Source of the DNA: Bacteroidales bacterium
GTDB taxonomy: Bacteria > Bacteroidota > Bacteroidia > Bacteroidales > F082
Direction: 5' to 3'
Length of the DNA: 64,000 bases
Assembly (NCBI GenBank): GCA_023229245.1
Contig: JALNZU010000007.1
Span: 1 to 64,000, forward strand
The notes under the pieces were generated by a model. It made no database searches, was not told the DNA's origin, and saw nothing but the letters and a program-made list of their open reading frames with translations. Of the stretch, positions 16,921-24,193 are shown in pieces (within the stretch, counting starts at the first letter, position 1; every line of letters begins with the position of its first letter). The position numbers and the translations under genes are program-made.

Positions 16921-18393
16921 ATGAAACCACAGTCCATCACAATTTGGCTTTCACAAGTAATGCATAGTTCGATTGCGTTGCTTTTTGTCACATATCTTTT
17001 TCATTCTCCGCTTCATGCGCAGCAGTCGTATCAATGGCCTGACGATAGTTTGGTACGTAGTAACATAGAGCAATGGCAAGAATGGAAGTTTGGGATGATC
17101 ATTCACTGGGGGCCTTATAGCCAATGGGGTGTAGTAGAAAGCTGGAGTCTCTGCCCGGAGGATGAACCCTGGTGTGAGCGCAAAGGCGAATATGCCGGAA
17201 ACTATTATGAATATGTCCAGGCATATGAAAAGCTGCCTGAGCATTTCTATCCCATGCATTTTCAACCTGAGAAATGGGCAGCGGCAGCAAAAGCGGCCGG
17301 CATGAAATATATGATCTTTACTACCAAGCATCACGATGGTTTTTGCATGTTCGACAGCAAATTCACCGATTATAAGATCACCGGACAGACAAGTAAATTT
17401 GCCACACATACACTGAGCAATATTACCTCCGAAGTGTTTGACGCATTTCGGCAACAAGATATAAAGGTAGGAGCCTATTTCAGTAAGCCCGACTGGAATC
17501 ATCAGGATTATTGGTGGTCTTATTTCCCAGCTTTTGATCGCAATGTGAATTACGATCCTGAAAAATATCCCGACAAGTGGGAACGTTTTAAGCAATTCAC
17601 TTATAACCAGATAGAAGAGTTGATGACTGACTATGGCCGTGTTGACCTGCTCTGGTTAGATGGAGGCTGGGTAAGGCCTGCCGAATCGCTGACAGAAGAA
17701 ACAAAACCATGGTTAGGACAAAATCAATGGATACAAGACATAGATATGGCTTCTATAGCCGGCATGGCACGTCGCCATCAACCCGGGATACTGATAGTGG
17801 ATAGAAGCGTACACGGAGAATTTGAAAACTACCGCACACCCGAACAGCAGATACCGGAAAGCAAACCTGATTACCCATGGGAAAGCTGTATCACCCTTGG
17901 TGATAACTGGTACTCTGCTTCGGCTGACGAACGACATAAATCATCCGATTGGATCATTCATACCCTGAGCAAAATAGTTGCAAAAGGCGGAAACTTGTTG
18001 TTAGGTATTGGACCAGACCATACGGGCGATTTTGTGCCAGAAGTATATCAAAAATTAAATGAGACCGGACAATGGTTGGATAAAAACGGTGAAGGCATAT
18101 ATCATTCTGTACCTTTGTTTCCGTACGAAGACGGAGAATTTTGTTTCACCCAATCAAAAGACACGAATACATTTTATATTTTTTTCCTCAAAAACAGCCT
18201 CACAGAAGTTCCGGCCGAAATCGTCCTGCCTCAATCCGTTGACTGGGATATGTCAGAAGTAGAGTTGTTGTCAGGCGGGGAAAAGCTATTAGTCGTTACA
18301 GAAAAAAGCCATAAAAAAATCATCTTACCCGATTCAATCCGCCAACGTAACGGGGGTACAGCTGCATTGGTTTTTAAATATTCCGTTGAGTAG
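16921..18393 (+). CDS. Alpha-L-fucosidase, glycoside hydrolase family 29
   Basis: A 490-residue secreted enzyme that removes L-fucose from glycans. A signal peptide ends near residue 33 (LHAQQ). GH29 features are KFGMIIHWGPYSQWGVVESW, WAAAAKAAGMKYMIFTTKHHDGFCMFDS, and VDLLWLDGGW, whose Asp is the expected catalytic nucleophile. A region reading LGDNWYSA and GGNLLLGIGPDHTGDF follows, also typical. It stands alone, with no SusC/SusD pair nearby, so it is not part of a usual polysaccharide utilisation locus. The gene ends 25 bases before the convergent HD gene. Confidence 0.93.
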   Translation: MKPQSITIWLSQVMHSSIALLFVTYLFHSPLHAQQSYQWPDDSLVRSNIEQWQEWKFGMIIHWGPYSQWGVVESWSLCPEDEPWCERKGEYAGNYYEYVQAYEKLPEHFYPMHFQPEKWAAAAKAAGMKYMIFTTKHHDGFCMFDSKFTDYKITGQTSKFATHTLSNITSEVFDAFRQQDIKVGAYFSKPDWNHQDYWWSYFPAFDRNVNYDPEKYPDKWERFKQFTYNQIEELMTDYGRVDLLWLDGGWVRPAESLTEETKPWLGQNQWIQDIDMASIAGMARRHQPGILIVDRSVHGEFENYRTPEQQIPESKPDYPWESCITLGDNWYSASADERHKSSDWIIHTLSKIVAKGGNLLLGIGPDHTGDFVPEVYQKLNETGQWLDKNGEGIYHSVPLFPYEDGEFCFTQSKDTNTFYIFFLKNSLTEVPAEIVLPQSVDWDMSEVELLSGGEKLLVVTEKSHKKIILPDSIRQRNGGTAALVFKYSVE

Positions 18394-18417
18394 AGACTAA
18401 CCTGATTGATTCAAGTA

Positions 18418-19638
18418 TTATTTTTCCAAACCTTTGGGATAACACACAAAATATTTGGTGACCGGATGAGCCAATGTAGAAATATTCAACTGATCAGAGG
18501 CCTCTGACGCATCGCATAGCCTGCCATCCGCATACACTATTCGGATTGCTTCATGCGTACGGCTGTAGGCACTGTTTGATGTGATCTCATGGATAAACAA
18601 AAAATTCAGCTCGGGCTCTTCAACTAAAAACTTTTTTGCAATCTTTTCTTTTACCTGCTCTACATATGCATTATCAAACGGATTTACACTTAGCTCAACC
18701 CGAAACAGCCGGCGGTTAACCAAACTTTGACTTAAAAATGAAAGGATAGTATCCGGATGTGACTGCCACTGCTTGAGGGCCATGAAAATATCAAAATCGT
18801 CAAGGGCAGCAAAGCTCTTCAACACTTCCTCATCTTCCCGAAACTCGTCTTCGGCAGGATCATTTTTCAAGAAATAATATAAAGCTGCAGAAGCTGCCAG
18901 CTCATCCCCATTGTGCAGCAGATACCGGGCGCGTTGCAGCACTTTCCTGAGCATATATTCAGCAGCTAATACTGTTTTATGAAGATACACCTGCCAGTAC
19001 ATCAACCGGCGGGCTACTAAAAAATGCTCTACCGAATAAATCCCTTTTGCGTCAATAACCGGCTCATCCTGACGTATATCCAACATACTAATCAACCGCT
19101 CGCTATTGATCGATCCTTCGGCTACACCAGTAAAAAAACTGTCGCGCCGAAGATAATCCAGGCGATCCATATCCAACTGACTGGAAACTAATTTTGAAAG
19201 ATATTTACGGGGATAAGTGTTATCGAAAATTTGCAGCACATCTTCCAATTGACCATTAAATTGTTTGTTGAGATGAATCAAAAACATATACGTTAGCTTT
19301 TCGTGGTCTAAACTCGTTACTATGTTTTTTTCAAGTGTATGCGAATAGGGGCCGTGCCCAATATCGTGCAGCAAAATAGCTAAGGTGGCAGCCGATTCAT
19401 CTTCAGCGGTAACTATATGCCCTTTGGAACGTAATACCCTCAATGCCTGCTGCATCAGATACATGGAGCCCAGACTGTGATGAAAACGAGTGTGCAACGC
19501 ACCGGGATACACAAGATGTGTCAGACCCAATTGCTTGATCCTGCGTAAACGCTGAAAAAAAGGATGCTCTATCACAGCAAAATGCAAAGCTGAAGGAATA
19601 CGGATAAAGCCATAAATAGGATCGTTGATGATGGTCAT
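18418..19638 (-). CDS. HD-domain phosphohydrolase (dNTPase-like)
   Basis: A 406-residue cytoplasmic protein of the SAMHD1/dGTPase-like HD group. Its start is the typical NDPIYGFIRIP. The metal ligands are in TRFHHSLGS and LLHDIGHGPYSHTLE, followed by a further Asp in SQLDMDRLDYLRRDSFFTGV. Members hydrolyse nucleotides, but the substrate of this subgroup is not known to me. It is divergent from porX across 216 bases, an arrangement I believe is common in the phylum. A nucleotide-pool role is inferred from the family. Confidence 0.88.
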   Translation of the reverse strand: MTIINDPIYGFIRIPSALHFAVIEHPFFQRLRRIKQLGLTHLVYPGALHTRFHHSLGSMYLMQQALRVLRSKGHIVTAEDESAATLAILLHDIGHGPYSHTLEKNIVTSLDHEKLTYMFLIHLNKQFNGQLEDVLQIFDNTYPRKYLSKLVSSQLDMDRLDYLRRDSFFTGVAEGSINSERLISMLDIRQDEPVIDAKGIYSVEHFLVARRLMYWQVYLHKTVLAAEYMLRKVLQRARYLLHNGDELAASAALYYFLKNDPAEDEFREDEEVLKSFAALDDFDIFMALKQWQSHPDTILSFLSQSLVNRRLFRVELSVNPFDNAYVEQVKEKIAKKFLVEEPELNFLFIHEITSNSAYSRTHEAIRIVYADGRLCDASEASDQLNISTLAHPVTKYFVCYPKGLEK

Positions 19639-19707
19639 CAGTATAAAAGTTTATGATATTTTTAAGTACTGTATAGCAAAAGATTTATGATTATTTCTGC
19701 CGATGCA

Positions 19708-19740
19708 TTGTCAGATCAACCATAAAAAATGTTAACTTTG
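19708..19740 (+). promoter_or_regulatory. Putative porX promoter
   Basis: TAACTTTG at 19733-19740 is a perfect TAnnTTTG element, with TTG at 19708-19710 about 22 bases upstream. It would give porX a leader of about 110 bases. Confidence 0.55.
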
Positions 19741-19854
19741 TCAGAACAAGTAGCGGATTAACAAAATAAATCAACCAAAATAGCATTATACTACAAAAAT
19801 AAGCGAATACATGATTCATCTATACCCCTATTAACAATAAGCAATACACAACAC

Positions 19855-21411
19855 ATGGAAAAAGTCAGCATTTTATGGGCCGATGATGAAATTGATTTGC
19901 TAAAGCCCCACATTATTTTTTTGGAGCACAAAGGATATGAAGTACTCACTTCTACCAATGGGGATGAAGCTTTGGATATGATACAAGAGCATCCGTTCGA
20001 TATCATCTTCTTAGATGAGAACATGCCCGGATTATCGGGTATAGAGACCTTAGAAAAGATCAAAGAGCGATTCCCGCATATACCGGTAGTGATGATCACC
20101 AAAAGTGAAGAAGAATCTATCATGGAAGAAGCTATTGGAAGTAAGATAGCTGATTACCTGATCAAACCGGTCAAACCTAACCAGATATTACTGACGCTGA
20201 AGCGCAACTTAGAAAACCAAAAATTAGTCAGTGAGAAAGCTACCCTGTCGTATCAACAAGAGTTCAGGCAGATAGGGATGGAGTTATCCAATAGCTTATC
20301 GCCTCAGGAATGGGTTGAAACCTATAAACGGCTGATTCGCTGGGAGCTTGAATTGGAGCAATCGAAAGACCAAGGGATTATGCAGGTGTTGCAAATGCAG
20401 AAAAATGAAGCTAATGTAGTCTTCTCCCGTTTCATTGAACGTAACTATGTGAACTGGGTCAATAACAAGGCGGAAGAAAAACCTGTTATGTCGCATACAC
20501 TTATACGGGATAAGGTGCTACCCAAGCTTGATCAAACATCCAAGCCATTGTTTGTCATTCTCATTGACAATCTGCGGTACGATCAGTTCAAGGTGATACA
20601 GCCGCTTCTTGAAGAGCTTTTCAGAGTAGAGCAGGATGAGCTTTATTACAGCATACTGCCTACTACAACCCAATATGCACGTAACGCTCTTTTTGCCGGT
20701 CTGATGCCTTCAGAGATACGCCGTAAATATCCGCAATACTGGATTGATGAAGAAGATGAAGGCACTAAAAACCAATTTGAAGCCGAGCTGCTTGGCGAAC
20801 AGTTGAAACGATTTGGGAAAGACATACGATTCAGCTATCACAAAGTGCTTAACCTGAATGCCGGGAAAAAATTAGCCGAAAACATGGCTAATATGATGGA
20901 TAATAAACTCAATGTGATAGTATATAACTTTGTGGATATGCTCTCGCACGCACGTACGGAGATGGAGCTTATACGTGAGTTAGCCGAAGATGAAGCCGCC
21001 TACAGATCATTGATGCTAAGCTGGTTCAGACATTCCTCCTTGTATGATATCATTCAGTTTATCGCATCCAAGAAATCAGATATGATCGTTACTACAGACC
21101 ATGGCTCGGTATATGTAAAAGAGCCTGTTAAAATACTTGGCGACCGTTCGGTAAATACCAATCTACGATACAAATACGGCAAAAGCCTGAAATACAATGC
21201 AAAAGAACTTTTTGAGATCAAAGATCCTGAACAGATATTCCTCCCCCGCATTCATGTGAGTACTACCTATGTATTTGCACGCGACAGCGATTTCTTTGCT
21301 TATCCCAACAATTTCAATCATTATGTGAACTATTACCGCAACACCTTTCAGCATGGAGGCATCTCACTGTCGGAGGTCTTAGTTCCCATTGCTTATTTAA
21401 AAGCCAAATGA
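19855..21411 (+). CDS. porX: PorX-type response regulator with PglZ domain
   Basis: PorX is the response regulator that, with a PorY-type kinase, controls type IX secretion in many Bacteroidota. The 518-residue protein has a receiver domain with acidic pair Asp10-Asp11, phospho-Asp54 (IIFLDENMPG) and a Lys in YLIKPVKP. After a helical linker (about 130-200) comes an alkaline-phosphatase-like PglZ domain with FVILIDNLRYDQ, STTYV-type strands, HARTEMELI and VTTDHGSVYV, the metal-binding region. No DNA-binding domain is seen. The gene overlaps tsaE by four bases, the conserved neighbour. The cognate kinase and the secretion genes lie outside the window. Confidence 0.92.
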   Translation: MEKVSILWADDEIDLLKPHIIFLEHKGYEVLTSTNGDEALDMIQEHPFDIIFLDENMPGLSGIETLEKIKERFPHIPVVMITKSEEESIMEEAIGSKIADYLIKPVKPNQILLTLKRNLENQKLVSEKATLSYQQEFRQIGMELSNSLSPQEWVETYKRLIRWELELEQSKDQGIMQVLQMQKNEANVVFSRFIERNYVNWVNNKAEEKPVMSHTLIRDKVLPKLDQTSKPLFVILIDNLRYDQFKVIQPLLEELFRVEQDELYYSILPTTTQYARNALFAGLMPSEIRRKYPQYWIDEEDEGTKNQFEAELLGEQLKRFGKDIRFSYHKVLNLNAGKKLAENMANMMDNKLNVIVYNFVDMLSHARTEMELIRELAEDEAAYRSLMLSWFRHSSLYDIIQFIASKKSDMIVTTDHGSVYVKEPVKILGDRSVNTNLRYKYGKSLKYNAKELFEIKDPEQIFLPRIHVSTTYVFARDSDFFAYPNNFNHYVNYYRNTFQHGGISLSEVLVPIAYLKAK

Positions 21412-21842
21412 TGCAGCAATTTCAGGTCAAAGGGGTTGAGGCTTTGCATGGAGCAGCTACTGCCCTGCTGTCAATGGCTACTGAAACCAATATTATTGCC
21501 TTATTTGGTTCTATGGGCTCTGGGAAAACAACGCTTATCACAGAGGCAGGCCGTCAATTAGGCTTGAAAGAGCAAGTAACCAGTCCCAGCTTCTCATTGG
21601 TTAACGAATACACAACCAAGCAAGGCGAACCAGTATATCATTTTGATTTCTACCGCATTGAGAAAATCGAAGAAGTATTTGACATCGGCTATGAACAGTA
21701 TTTTTATAGTCCATATCTTTGTTTTATTGAATGGCCTGAGAAGATCATGCAACTTTTACCCCAAAAATTCGTAAAAGTGGATATCCGTATAGGACAGGAA
21801 CAGGATGAGAGAGAGATAATTATTTCTTTAGTACACGAGTAA
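21408..21842 (+). CDS. tsaE: tRNA threonylcarbamoyladenosine biosynthesis ATPase TsaE
   Basis: TsaE is the ATPase that helps the TsaB-TsaD complex make the t6A base in tRNA. The 144-residue protein has the Walker A motif GSMGSGKTTL, the conserved TSPSFSLVNEY, and HFDFYRIEKIEE followed by CFIEWPEKI, all standard for the family. Two adjacent ATG codons (21408 and 21411) could serve as start; both overlap the end of porX. Eight bases separate it from ald. Confidence 0.95.
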   Translation: MMQQFQVKGVEALHGAATALLSMATETNIIALFGSMGSGKTTLITEAGRQLGLKEQVTSPSFSLVNEYTTKQGEPVYHFDFYRIEKIEEVFDIGYEQYFYSPYLCFIEWPEKIMQLLPQKFVKVDIRIGQEQDEREIIISLVHE

Positions 21843-21849
21843 ATACATC

Positions 21850-23070
21850 ATGAACCAAACCAAGCCTACTATCAGTCTTTCAACTACTGAATCGCTTTTG
21901 CCTCAGGAAGAGATGTTAGAGATACCCCATCAGCAGACATCACTCACCATAGGTATTCCAAAAGAAATCAGCAATAACGAGAGTCGTATCGGCTTAGTTC
22001 CGGAGGCTGTCAAATTGTTAGTTGAAAACGGTCATAGGATATTGATAGAGACCTTAGCAGGCAAAAAGGCGCGTTATAGCGACAGAGAGTTTGCCGAAGC
22101 AGGAGCTGAGATATGCTCTACACGTGATCAAGTGTTTAAGGCTGATATCGTCCTCAAGATAGCTCCACCCATACGGGAAGAAATTGAGCTGCTTGGAAAT
22201 CGTAAATGTTTGTTTTCAGTGCTACAGCTCCCTGCTCGTACTAAAGATTATTTTCAACAGCTGACAAACAAAAAAATTAAAGCTATTGCGTTTGAATTTT
22301 TACAAGACAAGACCGGTGCTCTGCCTCTTGTAAAAGGGATGAGCGAGATCATTGGGAACGCATGCATGATGATAGCTTCCGAGTATCTGTGTCATCCTCA
22401 ATACGGCAAAGGCTCGATGCTAGGAGGGTTCCCGGGAGTGGCCCCAACCGAAGTTGTGATAATTGGTGCAGGTACAGTAGCCGAATATGCATCAAGAGCA
22501 GCATTAGGCATGGGGGCATTAGTGAAAGTGTTCGACAACTCCATGTATAAACTTCGATCATTACAGGCAAAATTAGGAATGCGTCTTTACACCTCTACCT
22601 TACATCCGCTCATTATTGAGCAGGCACTCAAAACAGCTGATGTAGTAATTGCAGCCAAATACTCATCAACAGGTATATCACCTTGTCTAATTACAGAATC
22701 AGCCATAACAAACATGAAAGAAGGTACGGTAATTATTGATGTGAGCATTGATCAAGGAGGCTGCTTTGAAACTTCACGCCCAACCACACACCAAAACCCA
22801 GTCTATCAAATTCAAGGAGTTACACATTATTGTGTACCTAACATAGCTTCCCGGGTGCCGCGAACTGCTTCCACTTCTTTCAGCAATTTCTTCGCCCCTT
22901 TGCTGCTCGAGATAGCTGCTCATGGAGGAGTGGATAATTTGTTAAAACACGACAGAGGCCTCGCTAAAGGAACGTATATATTTAATGGTACCATCACCAA
23001 TCAACAGATCAGCCAATTATATGATCTTCCATTTCAACCGCTCGACTTGCTTTTAGCAGCCTATCTATAA
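21850..23070 (+). CDS. ald: Alanine dehydrogenase
   Basis: Ald interconverts L-alanine and pyruvate plus ammonia with NAD. The 406-residue protein has the AlaDH/PNT N-terminal domain (IGIPKEISNNESRIGLVPEAVKLL), a lysine in the substrate region (DIVLKIAPP) and a Rossmann fold with VVIIGAGTVAEYASRAALGMGA. The C-terminal stretch HYCVPNIASRVPRTAS is family-typical. An extra 35 residues at the N-terminus, rich in Ser, Thr and Gln, precede the domain, a feature I believe is usual for the Bacteroidota branch. It follows tsaE by eight bases and is probably in the porX operon. Confidence 0.92.
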   Translation: MNQTKPTISLSTTESLLPQEEMLEIPHQQTSLTIGIPKEISNNESRIGLVPEAVKLLVENGHRILIETLAGKKARYSDREFAEAGAEICSTRDQVFKADIVLKIAPPIREEIELLGNRKCLFSVLQLPARTKDYFQQLTNKKIKAIAFEFLQDKTGALPLVKGMSEIIGNACMMIASEYLCHPQYGKGSMLGGFPGVAPTEVVIIGAGTVAEYASRAALGMGALVKVFDNSMYKLRSLQAKLGMRLYTSTLHPLIIEQALKTADVVIAAKYSSTGISPCLITESAITNMKEGTVIIDVSIDQGGCFETSRPTTHQNPVYQIQGVTHYCVPNIASRVPRTASTSFSNFFAPLLLEIAAHGGVDNLLKHDRGLAKGTYIFNGTITNQQISQLYDLPFQPLDLLLAAYL

Positions 23071-23198
23071 GAAAACACAATGTAAGCTCAGGGTAAAGCT
23101 ATTATTTGTAAAATCCGTGCTTCTTCAAACAAAAACCACAAGCTTTTCAGCCAACAGAAACCATGATAGCCGAATGAAAATATGTGATAATGTGTAGT

Positions 23199-23248
23199 TA
23201 CCTTTGCAATTGAGCCAGCTTGATTTTTAGTCAAAAAGTGTATCTTTG
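23199..23248 (+). promoter_or_regulatory. Two tandem -7 elements upstream of fabG
   Basis: TACCTTTG (23199-23206) and TATCTTTG (23241-23248) both match TAnnTTTG exactly. TTGA at 23220-23223 gives the second one a -33 candidate, 17 bases away. The second would start transcription near 23254, giving a leader of about 135 bases. Confidence 0.55.
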
Positions 23249-23268
23249 GCATTTCAAAATCTACTTAC

Positions 23269-23316
23269 ATGAAAATACACTTTTTTAGACATCATGGATA
23301 TATAGGATATGCGTAA
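23269..23316 (+). CDS. Possible 15-codon leader ORF upstream of fabG
   Basis: The frame reads MKIHFFRHHGYIGYA and stops at TAA. It starts about 15 bases after the transcription start expected from the -7 element at 23241-23248. Seven of its 15 residues are His, Phe or Tyr, which is unusual by chance and resembles attenuation leader peptides. No clear terminator/antiterminator pair was found after it, and fabG has no link to these amino acids, so the role is open. Confidence 0.35.
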   Translation: MKIHFFRHHGYIGYA

Positions 23317-23390
23317 TGAAGTGAATTGAACTCATTTGTCTGTGATTTTGAAATTACTTTACACACAAATACTCACAAAATTTTAAATAG

Positions 23391-24137
23391 ATGAAGCTTT
23401 TAGAAGGAAAGACAGCTCTTATCACTGGTGGAGCTCGGGGCATTGGCAAAGCACTTGCATTACGGTTGGCTTTTGAGGGTGCGCATATTGCTTTCAGCGA
23501 TTTACGGTATGACGATACGATGCAGGCTACCGAAAAAGAAATTGAGGCTCTTGGTGTGAAGGCCAAAGGATATGCCTCCGATGCCGCCTCTTTACAAGAT
23601 AGTGAGAAATTAGCCGAGCAGGTAGTAGCTGATTTTGGCCGCATAGACATACTGATCAACAATGCAGGTATTACGCGCGATAATCTTTTAATGCGCATGA
23701 CCGAGCAAGACTGGGATTTAGTACTGACAGTCAACCTCAAGTCGGCTTTCAACCTGACTAAAGCCGTACAGCGTATCATGCTTAAACAACGCAGCGGCTC
23801 TATCATCAATATGAGCTCGGTGGTTGGTGTGAACGGCAATGCAGGTCAATCTAATTACTCGGCCTCAAAAGCAGGCATGATAGGCTTTACTAAATCAATA
23901 GCCCAGGAATTAGGCAGCCGGAATATACGCTGCAATGCGATTGCGCCAGGTTTTATAGAGACCGAAATGACCGATAAGCTCCCACAAGATGTACGCGAAC
24001 AGTGGATTTCATCCATTCCCCTTCGCCGTAGCGGCAAGCCGGAAGATGTAGCCGATGTAGCAGTATTCCTGGCCAGCGACCTGTCGGCATATGTAACAGG
24101 TCAGGTAGTGAGCGTATGCGGTGGAATGAGTATGTAA
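23391..24137 (+). CDS. fabG: 3-oxoacyl-[acyl-carrier-protein] reductase
   Basis: FabG reduces 3-oxoacyl-ACP with NADPH in fatty acid synthesis. The 248-residue short-chain dehydrogenase shows the cofactor motif ITGGARGIGKA, the NNAG motif (LINNAGITRDNLLMRMTEQDWD is the classic FabG form, given here in part) and the catalytic Ser-Tyr-Lys in MSSVVG and NYSASKAG. The C-terminus AYVTGQVVSVCGGMSM is also typical. The gene is preceded by an unusual leader and followed 56 bases later by a VWA membrane protein gene. Confidence 0.94.
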   Translation: MKLLEGKTALITGGARGIGKALALRLAFEGAHIAFSDLRYDDTMQATEKEIEALGVKAKGYASDAASLQDSEKLAEQVVADFGRIDILINNAGITRDNLLMRMTEQDWDLVLTVNLKSAFNLTKAVQRIMLKQRSGSIINMSSVVGVNGNAGQSNYSASKAGMIGFTKSIAQELGSRNIRCNAIAPGFIETEMTDKLPQDVREQWISSIPLRRSGKPEDVADVAVFLASDLSAYVTGQVVSVCGGMSM

Positions 24138-24193
24138 ATGAATGAATATCTCACCCTGAAAAAATATTGGGTGTCCTTTCAGTATGTATCCGG

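Larger units (their letters stand above)
23071..23390 (+). other. 320-base leader region upstream of fabG
   Basis: No gene of normal size lies here. The stretch holds two promoter-like elements, an 11-bp inverted repeat (AAAAAGTGTAT at 23233-23243 with ATACACTTTTT at 23275-23285), a 15-codon ORF and the A/T-rich start region of fabG. The left arm of the repeat covers the TA of the second -7 element. Confidence 0.6.

Noticed and set aside
16951..17595. 214-codon minus-strand frame inside the fucosidase gene
   Set aside because: It is antisense to well-conserved GH29 motifs and has no recognisable domain; a shadow frame.
16921..18393. Fucosidase as part of a polysaccharide utilisation locus
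   Set aside because: No SusC/SusD pair, sugar transporter or other glycosidase adjoins it; neighbours are a metal exporter and an HD protein.
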